Source: Alphaproteobacteria bacterium
Lineage (GTDB): Bacteria > Pseudomonadota > Alphaproteobacteria > Rhizobiales > Rhizobiaceae
Direction: 5' to 3'
Assembly: GCA_024742485.1 (NCBI GenBank)
Contig: JANSYK010000002.1
Coordinates: forward strand, 992,001 to 1,056,000
Length of the DNA stretch: 64,000 nucleotides
Shown here: piece by piece, positions 35,647-44,155 of the stretch
Position numbering within the stretch: position 1 is the first letter of the stretch
Layout of the letters: each line of letters opens with the position of its first letter
Notes under the pieces: model-generated
Told to the model about the DNA's origin: nothing
Database searches by the model: none
The model's input: the letters and a program-made list of their open reading frames with translations, nothing else
Program-made: the position numbers and the translations under genes

Positions 35647-35659
35647 ACAGAATTTCTGT
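35647..35659. promoter_or_regulatory. Candidate LysR operator
   Basis: Perfect inverted repeat ACAGAA-T-TTCTGT in the divergent lysR/sulfatase interval, 43 bp before the sulfatase start. It fits the small palindromes bound by LysR proteins but is not verified. Confidence 0.4.
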
Positions 35660-35702
35660 TCCCGTGCCACCGTAAGGGCAACCAACGGGGGCACAAAAGC
35701 GC

Positions 35703-37283
35703 ATGAAAACGGTCTTTGTTTTGTTCGATTCCCTGAACCGCCTGGCGCTTGGCGCCTATGGCGGCGCGTCGATCGCAACGCCCCACTTTGACCGGTTCGC
35801 AAGGAAAGCCGTGACCTTCGACAAGCACTATGTCGGCTCGCTGCCATGCATGCCCGCTCGCCGCGACATGCATACGGGCCGGCTCAATTTTACACACCGA
35901 AACTGGGGCCCGCTGGAGCCTTTTGATGAGAGCTTTGCCCGGATATTGAGCAAGAACAGCATCTATACACACCTGATCTCCGACCATCTGCACTATTTCG
36001 AAAACGGCGGCTGGGGCTATGCCAATGCCTTTGACAGCTGGGATTTCGTGCGCGGTCAGGAATATGACGCGCTCAAGGTCATGGTGCGTCCGCCAGTGGA
36101 GCGTTATCGCGAGCGTTTCGATGACAGGCAGTATCCACTGCATGCGCTTCCCGAAAAGGGTGCGATCACACGGGGAAATTCCGACAAGACGGCTTTCAAG
36201 AGGCTGCGGGGGGCGATGACCCAGGAAGCCCTGACCACGGAGGACAATTTTCCGACCGCCAGGTGCTTTGGCAAGGCCTTCGATTTCCTCGACACCAATC
36301 GGGACGAGGATGACTGGTTCCTGCAGCTTGAGTGCTTTGATCCACACGAGCCCTTCGTCACACCAGAGCGGTTCAAGGCGGCTTACGATACGGGCTACAA
36401 TGGCAAGATTCTCGATTGGCCGGTTTACGAGAAGAATGCCAATTCGCCTGAAGAGGTCGCGGCCATTCGCGGCAACTATGCTGCGCTTGTCGCCATGTGC
36501 GACGAATATTTTGGACGGCTTCTGGACTATTTCGACGAGCACGATCTATGGACGGATACCGCGTTGGTCCTGACCACCGATCACGGTTTCCTGCTTTCCG
36601 AACACGATTGGTGGGCAAAGAACCGGATGCCCTATTATGAGGAGATCAGCCACATCCCGATGATGGTCTGGCATCCCGGCCATGGTGATCAGTCTGGCGA
36701 ACGTCGCCGCTCCTTGACCCAGACCACGGATCTGATGCCGACTTTTCTGGATATGCATGGCTGTGCGATCCCGAAGACGGTGACCGGACGTTCCATCCTG
36801 CCGATGCTCAAGGATGAAACACCCAATCGCCGCAGTCAGATCTTCGGCATGTTCGGTGGCCCGGTCGGAGTGACCGATGGGACCTACACATATTACCGCT
36901 ACCCCGAGGACCTGTCTGGCGAGAACCTGCACCTCTACACGCTGATGCCCGCCCACATGATTGATCTCTTCGATATCGGAGAATTGCAATCGAGCGAGCT
37001 GTCCCCGCCGTTCAATTTCACCAAGGGTGCGCCGACGCTTCGGATGAAGCTTGATCCGAAGAACACACAGGTGGGCCAGGACGGCGACACTTTGGAGGAT
37101 TGTGTAACAGCTCTCTACGACATCGCGGCTGACCCCCGCCAGGAGAAACCGCTGAGCGATCCGGCCGTTGAAAAACGTCTGGAGGCAGAGATTGCGCATC
37201 ACTTCGCGCTACACGATGCCCCGCCCGAACTGTTCACGCATTTCGATCTGGCACAGCCGGATGTTGCGCTGGCCGGGGAATAG
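35703..37283 (+). CDS. Sulfatase, Cys-type, without signal peptide (second module)
   Basis: 526 residues. Formylglycine motif LPCMPARRDMHTG with C49; other active-site candidates D9 (FDSLNR), D213-x-H215, D293-H294 in TTDHGFLLSEHDWWAKN, H301 and K306. The N terminus MKTVFVLFDSLNR carries no export signal, so it should be cytoplasmic. It differs clearly from the sulfatase at 18125 and belongs to a different subgroup with DS instead of the usual DD. First gene of an operon with tctCBA (36-nt gap). Confidence 0.9.
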   Translation: MKTVFVLFDSLNRLALGAYGGASIATPHFDRFARKAVTFDKHYVGSLPCMPARRDMHTGRLNFTHRNWGPLEPFDESFARILSKNSIYTHLISDHLHYFENGGWGYANAFDSWDFVRGQEYDALKVMVRPPVERYRERFDDRQYPLHALPEKGAITRGNSDKTAFKRLRGAMTQEALTTEDNFPTARCFGKAFDFLDTNRDEDDWFLQLECFDPHEPFVTPERFKAAYDTGYNGKILDWPVYEKNANSPEEVAAIRGNYAALVAMCDEYFGRLLDYFDEHDLWTDTALVLTTDHGFLLSEHDWWAKNRMPYYEEISHIPMMVWHPGHGDQSGERRRSLTQTTDLMPTFLDMHGCAIPKTVTGRSILPMLKDETPNRRSQIFGMFGGPVGVTDGTYTYYRYPEDLSGENLHLYTLMPAHMIDLFDIGELQSSELSPPFNFTKGAPTLRMKLDPKNTQVGQDGDTLEDCVTALYDIAADPRQEKPLSDPAVEKRLEAEIAHHFALHDAPPELFTHFDLAQPDVALAGE

Positions 37284-37319
37284 AACCCAACTCGAACCGA
37301 AATCATATGGGAGGATAAC

Positions 37320-38321
37320 ATGGAACTGAGAAAATTACTGAAGGGCAGCCTTTTGGCTGGGGCGTTCGTGGCGGCTTCGGCCACCACGGCGTTGGCCGAA
37401 TTTCCCGAGCGCAACATTGAAGTCATCCATCCGTGGGGTCCCGGAAACGCCATGGCCATGAGCCAGGTCGTGGCCAAGGCCATGGGTGAGGAACTGGGCA
37501 CGGACATGCCGGTTATCTCGCTGCCGGGAGCCGCCGGAACCAAGGCGCAGACAACGGCCATGGGAAAACCGGCCGATGGCTATACGGTCTTTGACGGTTA
37601 TGTGGCTCCGCTCGTTCTGCAACCGATCCTTGGCAATGCGGACTGGAATTTCAAGGATTTCAAGCCGCTCAGCGCGGCTGTGGCGAACGCGTTTGCAATC
37701 GCGGGCCAGGTAGGCGAGACAAGGTGGTCCAATTTCGAAGAGATGATGGCCTATTGCAAGGATAATCGTGGCGAGTTGCGTTATTCGTCCGGTTCGCGCA
37801 ACAACCTGCCTCACATGGTCATCGCCAAGGCGCTGCAATCCTACGACTGTGTTGCGCAGAATGTGCCCTACACTCAGGACGGAAATGTCTTCAAGGACCT
37901 CGGCTCGAAGGTTCTGGACTTTGCCTTTGTCAATGTGGGCAACTTCCGGTCGAACCCCGACAAGGTGAAGATACTGCTGGTCCTTTCCGAACTGCCAAGC
38001 TCGAAAAAGGCCTTTCATGGTGCGCCGACCATTGGCGAACTTGGCGTCGATCTGGGCCTCTCGAATCTCGGCCCGATGGGGTGGACCTGGTGGATCGTCA
38101 ATCCGGACACGCCCGATGATGTGACCGAGAAATTGCGGGGCGCCATGGAGCGCGCAATGGCCCGCCAGGACGTGAAAGATGCCGTCGAAGCGATCGGGTT
38201 TGTCCCGCTCGAGTGGGATCATACGAAATACGAAGAAATCGTCGGCGGTGTGGATTCACAGCTCAATTCGATGGGTAACGCCTTGGCTTGGGAAGAAGAA
38301 GAGCTGAAAAAGCTCAACTAG
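37320..38321 (+). CDS. tctC: Tripartite tricarboxylate transporter binding protein (TctC, second module)
   Basis: 333 residues with a signal peptide (MELRKLLKGSLLAGAFVAASATTALA), then FPERNIEVIHPWGPGNAMAMSQVVAKAMGEEL and LPGAAGTKAQTTAMGKPADGYTV, the TctC/Bug ligand loops. The first loop has HPWGPGN in place of the more usual PxxxGGxxD, hinting at a different ligand. GGGAGGA precedes the ATG. Its TAG stop is the first three bases of repeat copy D. Confidence 0.9.
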   Translation: MELRKLLKGSLLAGAFVAASATTALAEFPERNIEVIHPWGPGNAMAMSQVVAKAMGEELGTDMPVISLPGAAGTKAQTTAMGKPADGYTVFDGYVAPLVLQPILGNADWNFKDFKPLSAAVANAFAIAGQVGETRWSNFEEMMAYCKDNRGELRYSSGSRNNLPHMVIAKALQSYDCVAQNVPYTQDGNVFKDLGSKVLDFAFVNVGNFRSNPDKVKILLVLSELPSSKKAFHGAPTIGELGVDLGLSNLGPMGWTWWIVNPDTPDDVTEKLRGAMERAMARQDVKDAVEAIGFVPLEWDHTKYEEIVGGVDSQLNSMGNALAWEEEELKKLN

Positions 38322-38413
38322 ACCGTTTCACGCTTTGTCAAAACGGGACAATGGTGTCCGCATTGAATTTGTTCACACATTCAGGTCTTGCTGCTTCAGT
38401 CAAAGCCTGAATG
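38319..38413 (+). repeat. Two-hairpin intergenic repeat, copy D, inside the tctC-tctB gap
   Basis: 95 bp starting at the tctC stop codon and ending about 20 bp before the tctB start. Second stem ATTCAGGTCTTG / CAAAGCCTGAAT with one mismatch and one wobble. It supplies hairpins at the place where other transporter operons here have short unrelated ones. Confidence 0.8.
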
Positions 38414-38431
38414 CCCGAGGGAGACCGCGCG

Positions 38432-38923
38432 ATGATTTCGTCAAGAACGTTGAACCTTGCCACGCTTGGATTTCTTTTCGCTGTCGTCGTTATTGTCTTT
38501 TGGCAAATCGGGACGGACTTCCAGGAACAGGGGATCGCCAGTGGCGGTCCCTATGACAACGCAGCCTCCTATCCGCGCGCCATCGCGATTTTCATCGGGG
38601 TGCTTGTTGGTCTCCAGCTGGTGGTCGAATTGCTGAAGGGCAAGCCCGCCGCACAGGCGGTCCATTTCGAGCGATCGGATCTTGCCCGCGCCGGAATGAT
38701 GCTTGTGGTCTTTGCCGTCTATCTGATGGTCCTGACAACCATCGGCTACCATCTTGCAACCGCCCCGATGATCTGCGCCATCATGTGGATCTGCGGGATG
38801 CGCAATGTCCTGAAACTGGTGCTTGCTTCCGTCGCCATCGCCACGGGCTTTGCCTTTGTCTTTGAGGTTTTCCTGAATGTCGTGCTGCCGCTCGGCATCT
38901 GGAACATCTTTATCCCGTGGTAG
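38432..38923 (+). CDS. tctB: Tripartite tricarboxylate transporter small subunit (TctB, second module)
   Basis: 163 residues, four hydrophobic segments, TctB layout with GGPYDNAASYPRAIAIFIGVLV. ATG 38432 is preceded by GAGGGAGA; the ATG at 38411 lies at the tail of the repeat and is unlikely. Seven nt precede tctA. Confidence 0.87.
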   Translation: MISSRTLNLATLGFLFAVVVIVFWQIGTDFQEQGIASGGPYDNAASYPRAIAIFIGVLVGLQLVVELLKGKPAAQAVHFERSDLARAGMMLVVFAVYLMVLTTIGYHLATAPMICAIMWICGMRNVLKLVLASVAIATGFAFVFEVFLNVVLPLGIWNIFIPW

Positions 38924-38930
38924 GTGCGCC

Positions 38931-40457
38931 GTGATTTTCGACTTTCTGTCTGCCGGGCTTGATGTTTTTTTGTCACCGATTGCTCTGGGCCTGACTTTTG
39001 CCGGGATCGTCGTGGGCCTGGTTGTCGGTGCCATGCCCGGTCTTGGACCGCTGATGGGAATTATTCTTCTCCTGCCCGTGGCCATCGGATTGCCCCCGGT
39101 CGCTGCCATGGGCTTCCTCATTGCCATTTTCGTGGGCGGCTCATGCGGCGGGTCGATTTCGGCGATATTGCTGCGCATCCCGGGCACGCCATTGGCCGCG
39201 GCGACGCTCTATGATGGCTACCCGATGGCGCAAAAGGGCCGCGCATCCGATGCCATCGGCATCGCCATTACCAGCTCGGCCATAGGAGGCCTGATTGGCG
39301 GGGTCGTTCTGGTCTTCTGCGCCCCGATTCTGGCCAGCTTTGCCGCTAACTTCGCACCGCCCGAATATGCGATGCTGGCAATCATGGGGTTGTTCGCCAT
39401 CGTGGTGATTTCGGGTGGCTCGATCATCAAGGGCCTTCTGGCCGGAAGTTTCGGATTGCTCATCTCCACGGTCGGAACGGACTCGTTTTCGACCGGCCTT
39501 CGTTTCACCTTCGGGTCGCATAACCTGTTGAACGGATTTCACATCGTCGCTGTCGTCGTCGGTCTGTTCGCGATTTCCGAAATGGCCGCCCAGATGATGA
39601 AACGGGATCTGTTGAAGATACCGGACGTCAAGGTGGCGAGGCCCGGCCTGCACACCATAACCTTGACGCTGAAGCACTGGGTCAACCTGATCCGTTCGTC
39701 CGCGATAGGTACGTTCTTCGGCGCCATCCCCGGCGCCGGCGGGGTGATCAGTTCCTTTACCAGCTATGCAGTTGCCAAGGCGGCGGCAAAACCGGGCGAA
39801 GTATATGGTGAGGGTGCGGAAGGTGGCGTCGTCGCGACCGAGTCCGCGAACAATTCCACTGTCGGCGGGACGTTGGTGCCGACCCTGTCTCTCGGCATTC
39901 CCGGAGATGCATCCTCGGCCATGCTTCTGGGCGCTCTCCTCATATTGGGTTTTATCCCTGGACCGGCCATGTTCGAAAACAACCCGGACGTCGTTGGCGG
40001 CATCTTCATGGTCTATCTGGCGTCCAACATCTTCCTTTTGGTTGCCGGGATCCTGGCCACACCTCTCTTCGTCTACGTTTTGCGCATTCCGAAGGTCTAT
40101 CTGATCCCGAGCATCCTGCTCTTGTGCTCGATCGGCACCTTTGCGCTTCAGGCTTCGGTCTTCGATCTTCAGATCATGCTGGTTTTCGGGTTGATCGGGA
40201 TCCTCTTCCGGTCGGCCGATTATCCACTGGCTCCGGTCGTGATCGGCATGATCCTAGGCCCGATCCTGGAGGCGAACCTGCGCCGTTCCCTGCTGATTTC
40301 ACGCGAAGGATACTGGATATTTCTCGACCGTCCTGTCTCGGCGGTACTTGTTTCGATCAATGTGCTGCTTTTGTTGGCGATGGTTTATCTGACGGTCCAA
40401 AGGATGCGCGGCGCAAAGGAAACTGCGTTGGCAAAAGCCATGTCTGCGGAGGATTAA
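38931..40457 (+). CDS. tctA: Tripartite tricarboxylate transporter large subunit (TctA, second module)
   Basis: 508 residues from GTG 38931, which directly follows the tctB stop. Family motifs VVGAMPGLGPLMGIILLLPV, GGSCGGSISAILLRIPGTPLAAATLYDGYPMAQKG and PTLSLGIPGDASSAMLLGALLI are intact. The gene is an independent paralogue of the TctA at 19640. Confidence 0.93.
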   Translation: MIFDFLSAGLDVFLSPIALGLTFAGIVVGLVVGAMPGLGPLMGIILLLPVAIGLPPVAAMGFLIAIFVGGSCGGSISAILLRIPGTPLAAATLYDGYPMAQKGRASDAIGIAITSSAIGGLIGGVVLVFCAPILASFAANFAPPEYAMLAIMGLFAIVVISGGSIIKGLLAGSFGLLISTVGTDSFSTGLRFTFGSHNLLNGFHIVAVVVGLFAISEMAAQMMKRDLLKIPDVKVARPGLHTITLTLKHWVNLIRSSAIGTFFGAIPGAGGVISSFTSYAVAKAAAKPGEVYGEGAEGGVVATESANNSTVGGTLVPTLSLGIPGDASSAMLLGALLILGFIPGPAMFENNPDVVGGIFMVYLASNIFLLVAGILATPLFVYVLRIPKVYLIPSILLLCSIGTFALQASVFDLQIMLVFGLIGILFRSADYPLAPVVIGMILGPILEANLRRSLLISREGYWIFLDRPVSAVLVSINVLLLLAMVYLTVQRMRGAKETALAKAMSAED

Positions 40458-40499
40458 ACCCTCTGCCAATTCCAGAAGCGTCGGCTCGACGTCCGGCGG

Positions 40500-40928
40500 T
40501 CAGGCGTTCAGACCAGAAGCGCAGGCGCGAAAGGCGCGTACGGCAGGTGCTGCGTCGTCCAGTGGCACGGTGACGGCCTGGTCTCCAAGGAGGGCCGTGG
40601 CAGTCTGGTTGAACTCGAGACCGTTCAGCACATTGCCGAAGCCGCTGTCGGTGACCGTAACGGTTCCGCCATCCGGCGAAATGACCTGCCGGTTGGTCGA
40701 GATCGTATTTCCCCGCGGCCCATCGAAACGCATGGCAAATATCGGGTCATTCGGCCACGAGCGTTGCGATGTGATGGCTATGGAATATTCCGGGATCGCC
40801 GGATCGAAGGTGACCCGCACCGAGGCATTCACACCGTCATAGGTCAGTTCGCAAATACGCCCCAATTTGGCCTCCCAGGCCAGCCCAGGCACAGTGGTCA
40901 GCAAAAGGATCGCCAGAACACGCATCAT
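40500..40928 (-). CDS. Small secreted protein of unknown function
   Basis: 142 residues from ATG 40928 (or 40925), with a signal peptide MMRVLAILLLTTVPGLAWEA and a beta-rich mature part containing two cysteines (GRICELTY; FRACASGL). I do not recognise a family. The longer frame to 41090 overlaps the next gene and is rejected. Convergent with the tctA gene. Confidence 0.65.
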   Translation of the reverse strand: MMRVLAILLLTTVPGLAWEAKLGRICELTYDGVNASVRVTFDPAIPEYSIAITSQRSWPNDPIFAMRFDGPRGNTISTNRQVISPDGGTVTVTDSGFGNVLNGLEFNQTATALLGDQAVTVPLDDAAPAVRAFRACASGLNA

Positions 40929-41068
40929 GCGATTCAGTATATCAGATCGCGAGGCATTGTGTGTCGCAATTCGCCGAAGTGATCCGTTTCTGAAACGTGT
41001 GACCGCAATCCTGTGGGTCCAGACAGTCTCCTTGACGGGTCTGCAGCCCATGGATCCATGCCGGCGGT

Positions 41069-41701
41069 TCAACGAAGAATAGCCGCGCAATTTTCATGAT
41101 CTTTGACCGCGGTCCGGTAGCCGTGCTGGTCCAACAGGGTGAGAACCGCACCAAACTGTGTGCCGATATGGAACGTGCCATCGCTGTGCATGTGTTCGAA
41201 CAGGATCCTGTGCGGCTTGATTACGTCAAAGGGAAATTCGAGCAACAATGTCGCGTCCATCCCTTCGGTATCCGTGAACAGCAGCCCGATCTCCTGAACG
41301 TCGTATCGCGCCAGAAGCGTCGGGAAACTGATTCCCTCGCAGGTGATTTCCTCAATATGCGATTCCAGCTCCTTGCTGTGATCCACCGCATGTTGCGGCT
41401 TGATGGAACCCAACTGATCGCCGTAGTACAAGACTTCCCGTGCCGATGGTTTGGGAGCATAAAAAGAAACCGATTCAGCGTCTTTCTCCGTCACGCATTT
41501 GTTGACGAAGATGACATTATCCAAGCCGGCATGGCGCTGCGACAATGCCTCGAAGAGCCAGGGTACGGGCTCAACCAGGATGACCTTTCCCAATTCGGAC
41601 GCGATTTTGACAAGGTCTTCGGTCTTCCGCCCATCATGCGCGCCAACAAGGATCAACGAGTAATCCGTTGAGCCCTTATCCAACATGTCCTGCAGTTTCA
41701 T
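41069..41701 (-). CDS. FkbM-type methyltransferase-like protein
   Basis: 210 residues. SAM-binding motif I as YSLILVGAHDGRKTEDLVKIA, an acidic residue at VILVEPVP, and a later LLFTDTEGMDATLLLEF that matches the FkbM IDVEGxE segment. FkbM enzymes methylate hydroxyl groups on sugars or polyketides. No glycan or polyketide genes are near, so substrate is unknown. Confidence 0.75.
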   Translation of the reverse strand: MKLQDMLDKGSTDYSLILVGAHDGRKTEDLVKIASELGKVILVEPVPWLFEALSQRHAGLDNVIFVNKCVTEKDAESVSFYAPKPSAREVLYYGDQLGSIKPQHAVDHSKELESHIEEITCEGISFPTLLARYDVQEIGLLFTDTEGMDATLLLEFPFDVIKPHRILFEHMHSDGTFHIGTQFGAVLTLLDQHGYRTAVKDHENCAAILR

Positions 41702-42012
41702 AGGGGCTTTGTCGGTCGGGCTTTACGCCGACCGCCCCATCTCGACACCTTCGCGATTGGCAATCCTCTATGTGTGTTTGAATGACGGTGACACATGATC
41801 AAACCCCAATAGTCCGGAGTGGAGAAAAATCGGCTCGACGCAGGCTATCTGCCATCGATCAATAGGCGCCTGGCAGCGATTATCGCCCAAACATACGGGA
41901 TCAATCCAATAGCCATATGATTCCACCGCGGAATTGGCCAGTTGATGTATCCTGTGCAACAAAACCACGCAATGCAGTAAATCAGCTCCACGCCCCTGCC
42001 AGGAGACAAAAC
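41702..42012. other. 311-bp intergenic region with a hairpin
   Basis: No convincing gene. A 7-bp hairpin CGGTCGG/CCGACCG sits at 41713-41734, just upstream of the FkbM gene. A hydrophobic minus-strand frame (about 41845-42000) could encode a membrane peptide of about 48 residues but has no clear start. The AGGAGA at 42001-42006 is the ribosome binding site of the next gene. Confidence 0.4.
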
Positions 42013-42278
42013 ATGTGCCGCAACATCAAGACCCTCTTCAATTTCGAACCGCCCGCCACGGCGGACGAAGTACATGATGCCGCCTTGCAGTTCGTCCGTA
42101 AGCTGAGCGGCACGCGGCGCCCGTCAAAGCGCAATGAGGCGGCGTTCGACAGAGCGGTTGGTGAGATTTCCGCCACGGTTCACGAATTGCTGCAGTCGCT
42201 TGAAACGGCGCAGCCGCCGCGCAATCGGGAGGTGGAAGCGGCCAAGGCCAAAGCGCGTTCCCAGCCCGCTTCGCCTGA
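42013..42278 (+). pseudogene. DUF2277 gene with a 3' single-base deletion
   Basis: Starts MCRNIKTLFNFEPPATADEVHDAALQFVRKLSG, the characteristic DUF2277 opening, preceded by AGGAGA. Near 42261 the sequence CGTTCCCAGCCC lacks one G compared with CGTTCCGCAGCCC in the second copy at 44131, so the normal ending SAARFA and the stop TGA at 42276 are lost from frame; as written the frame runs on to 42966 over an opposing gene. The core may still fold. Function of DUF2277 is unknown. Confidence 0.8.
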
Positions 42279-42462
42279 ACGAAGCGAATGGCTGCCTCGC
42301 ACTCGGAAACCCCGGCTCGCCGTGAGGTCAGATCGGACATCCCGAGAACCGTGCGCCGGAAGGTGCACTGCGCTACCGGGTCAGTGTCGCGCACGGTCGG
42401 AGTTTCTATTCTGGCCTCAGGATGTCCTTTCGCCGGTTGCGCATGCTGCAATGCTGCGGTCC

Positions 42463-42927
42463 TTATTGTGCGACTTCGAAGTGATCTTCGCGCAGCAGAG
42501 CGGTGCCATCGGGCTGCAGGACCCAATGTTCATTGGTAATGATGCCGTGGGCATTGTTCATTTTCCATTCCGCCGAAACCTTCGCCGCCGTCAGGGTCTG
42601 ATCCACGATGGTCGTGGAAGTATTGTAGTAAACAACATCGTCAAAGCCGCCCTTGATGAGGTTTTCCCAAAACGCTTGGATGGCGTCGCGGCCCTCAAAG
42701 GTGCCAAAGGGCTTTGCCACCATGATCGCGTCTTCTTCATAGAGCGCCGCAGCCGCCGCCGCGTCACCCGCATTGAAGGCATCGCGCCAGGCGCGGCTGG
42801 CGGTGGCGACTGCTGTGCTGAGTGCATATTCGTTGGCGGCGCGGGTTTCAGCCTCTTTTGCCAAAACCGGTGCGGCCGTGCTCGCCGTCAGTGCAATGAC
42901 CAGGGGAAGGGTATGGGTGAGTTTCAT
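42463..42927 (-). CDS. Secreted NTF2/SnoaL-like (DUF4440 type) protein
   Basis: 154 residues with a signal peptide (MKLTHTLPLVIALTASTAAPVLA) and one NTF2 fold: RAWRDAFNAGDAAAAAALYEEDAIMVAKPFGTFEGRDAIQAFWENL, typical of the ketosteroid-isomerase-like superfamily. Periplasmic; catalytic role unknown. Divergent from the LysR gene at 43037 (109 bp), which may regulate it. It lies between the two DUF2277 copies. Confidence 0.8.
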   Translation of the reverse strand: MKLTHTLPLVIALTASTAAPVLAKEAETRAANEYALSTAVATASRAWRDAFNAGDAAAAAALYEEDAIMVAKPFGTFEGRDAIQAFWENLIKGGFDDVVYYNTSTTIVDQTLTAAKVSAEWKMNNAHGIITNEHWVLQPDGTALLREDHFEVAQ

Positions 42928-43036
42928 TGGAATGCTCCGTCTGAGTGGTTAACGGGATCAAGGTGACGCCTTTCTATTGTTTAAAAAAGAGGGTAAGATC
43001 GAAATGTAAATTCACAAATAGAGAACAATCTGGATC

Positions 43037-43945
43037 TTGCTCTCACTCTTGCCGCAGACCTTCGTCACCATTGTCGAAAGCGGGTCCATCACCGGAGCCG
43101 CAGACGCGCTGAACCTTGCGAAGTCGGCGGTCAGCCAAAATCTGAAGCGGCTCGAAGAGCAATTGGGCGTCAAGTTGGCCGTACGCACAACCCGCAGATT
43201 TTCGCTGACGCCAGCAGGGGAGAGGTACTACCGGAAGTGCAAGGATATCATCGCGCTTTCAGAAAGCGCCAAGACGGAAATGGAGGCCTATGGCGCCACC
43301 CCGTCCGGCCCGCTGTCCATTACTGCCCCGCATGCGCTGGTCACGCCGGTCGTCGCTCCGGCGGTTGCCGAGGTCGCACAGGCCTTTCCGTTGCTCCGTC
43401 CTCGTATTATCGCGGACGATGCACGCCTTGACCTGGTTGCCGAGGGCATCGACCTGTCCCTGTTTGTCGGAGACCTGCCTGACAGCAGTCTGAAGGCGCT
43501 TCGCGTCGGCGAACTGCGGGACATTCTTTGTGTGTCGCCTGATCTCGCAAACACGGCGCCGTCCTCGGATGACCCCGCGTTTGCTTCATGGGCCCAATCC
43601 CTGCCATATGTGGCGCATGTCCGGGAACCCGCTGTGGTGACCCACAGGGTTCCCAAAACTGACAGCGCAAGACCGATCACCCTGACATTCGAGCCACACA
43701 TGCGAGGCAATACCATTGAGGCAATCGCCGCACTTGCCCGAACAGGTCTTGGAGTTGCTTTGCTGCCCGATATCGCCGTTGCTGCCGACCTGAAGGCCGG
43801 ACGTCTGGTCAATCTATGCGGATCGCTGGCACCAAACCCGACCCCGATCTATGCGGTCCATGCCTACGATGTTTTGGTCCCAAAATCGGTTCGGTTGACG
43901 ATCAAGGCGATTCGCAATGCGCTGTCCCGCGCCGCCGCCCAATAA
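43037..43945 (+). CDS. LysR family transcriptional regulator
   Basis: 302 residues from TTG 43037. Helix-turn-helix TFVTIVESGSITGAADALNLAKSAVSQNLKRLEEQLG and a C-terminal effector domain starting GPLSITAPHALVTPVVAPAV. The start codon is weakly supported; no ATG is available in frame upstream. Likely controls the divergent NTF2-like gene. Confidence 0.88.
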   Translation: MLSLLPQTFVTIVESGSITGAADALNLAKSAVSQNLKRLEEQLGVKLAVRTTRRFSLTPAGERYYRKCKDIIALSESAKTEMEAYGATPSGPLSITAPHALVTPVVAPAVAEVAQAFPLLRPRIIADDARLDLVAEGIDLSLFVGDLPDSSLKALRVGELRDILCVSPDLANTAPSSDDPAFASWAQSLPYVAHVREPAVVTHRVPKTDSARPITLTFEPHMRGNTIEAIAALARTGLGVALLPDIAVAADLKAGRLVNLCGSLAPNPTPIYAVHAYDVLVPKSVRLTIKAIRNALSRAAAQ

Positions 43946-43985
43946 GCGGAAACCCTGTCATCGGGTTAGCCGACATCCAATCGCA

Positions 43986-44153
43986 TCGCGGCGCCCGTCA
44001 AAGCGCAATCAGGCGGCGTTCGACCGGGCGGTGAACCAGGTTGCTGCTTCGATTCACCAATTGCCGGGATTGCCTGAAACGGCGCAGCCGCCGCATAATC
44101 GGGTAGTGGAGGCGGCCAAGGCCAAGGCGCGTTCCGCAGCCCGCTTCGCCTGA
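43986..44153 (+). pseudogene. 5'-truncated second copy of the DUF2277 gene
   Basis: The last ~55 codons of a DUF2277 gene, from RRPSKRNQAAFDRAV to the stop TGA at 44151, closely similar at DNA level to 42111-42278. The first third of the gene is missing; the homology begins about 40 bp after the LysR stop. No start codon or ribosome binding site fits. It is a remnant of duplication or of recombination around the NTF2-LysR block. Confidence 0.8.
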
Positions 44154-44155
44154 TG

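Noticed and set aside
38411-38431. ATG at 38411 as the tctB start
   Set aside because: It lies at the tail of the repeat element; ATG 38432 has a proper GAGGGAGA.
41845-42000. Small hydrophobic minus-strand frame that could be a membrane peptide
   Set aside because: No ribosome binding site or credible start; the frame runs into the DUF2277 start region.
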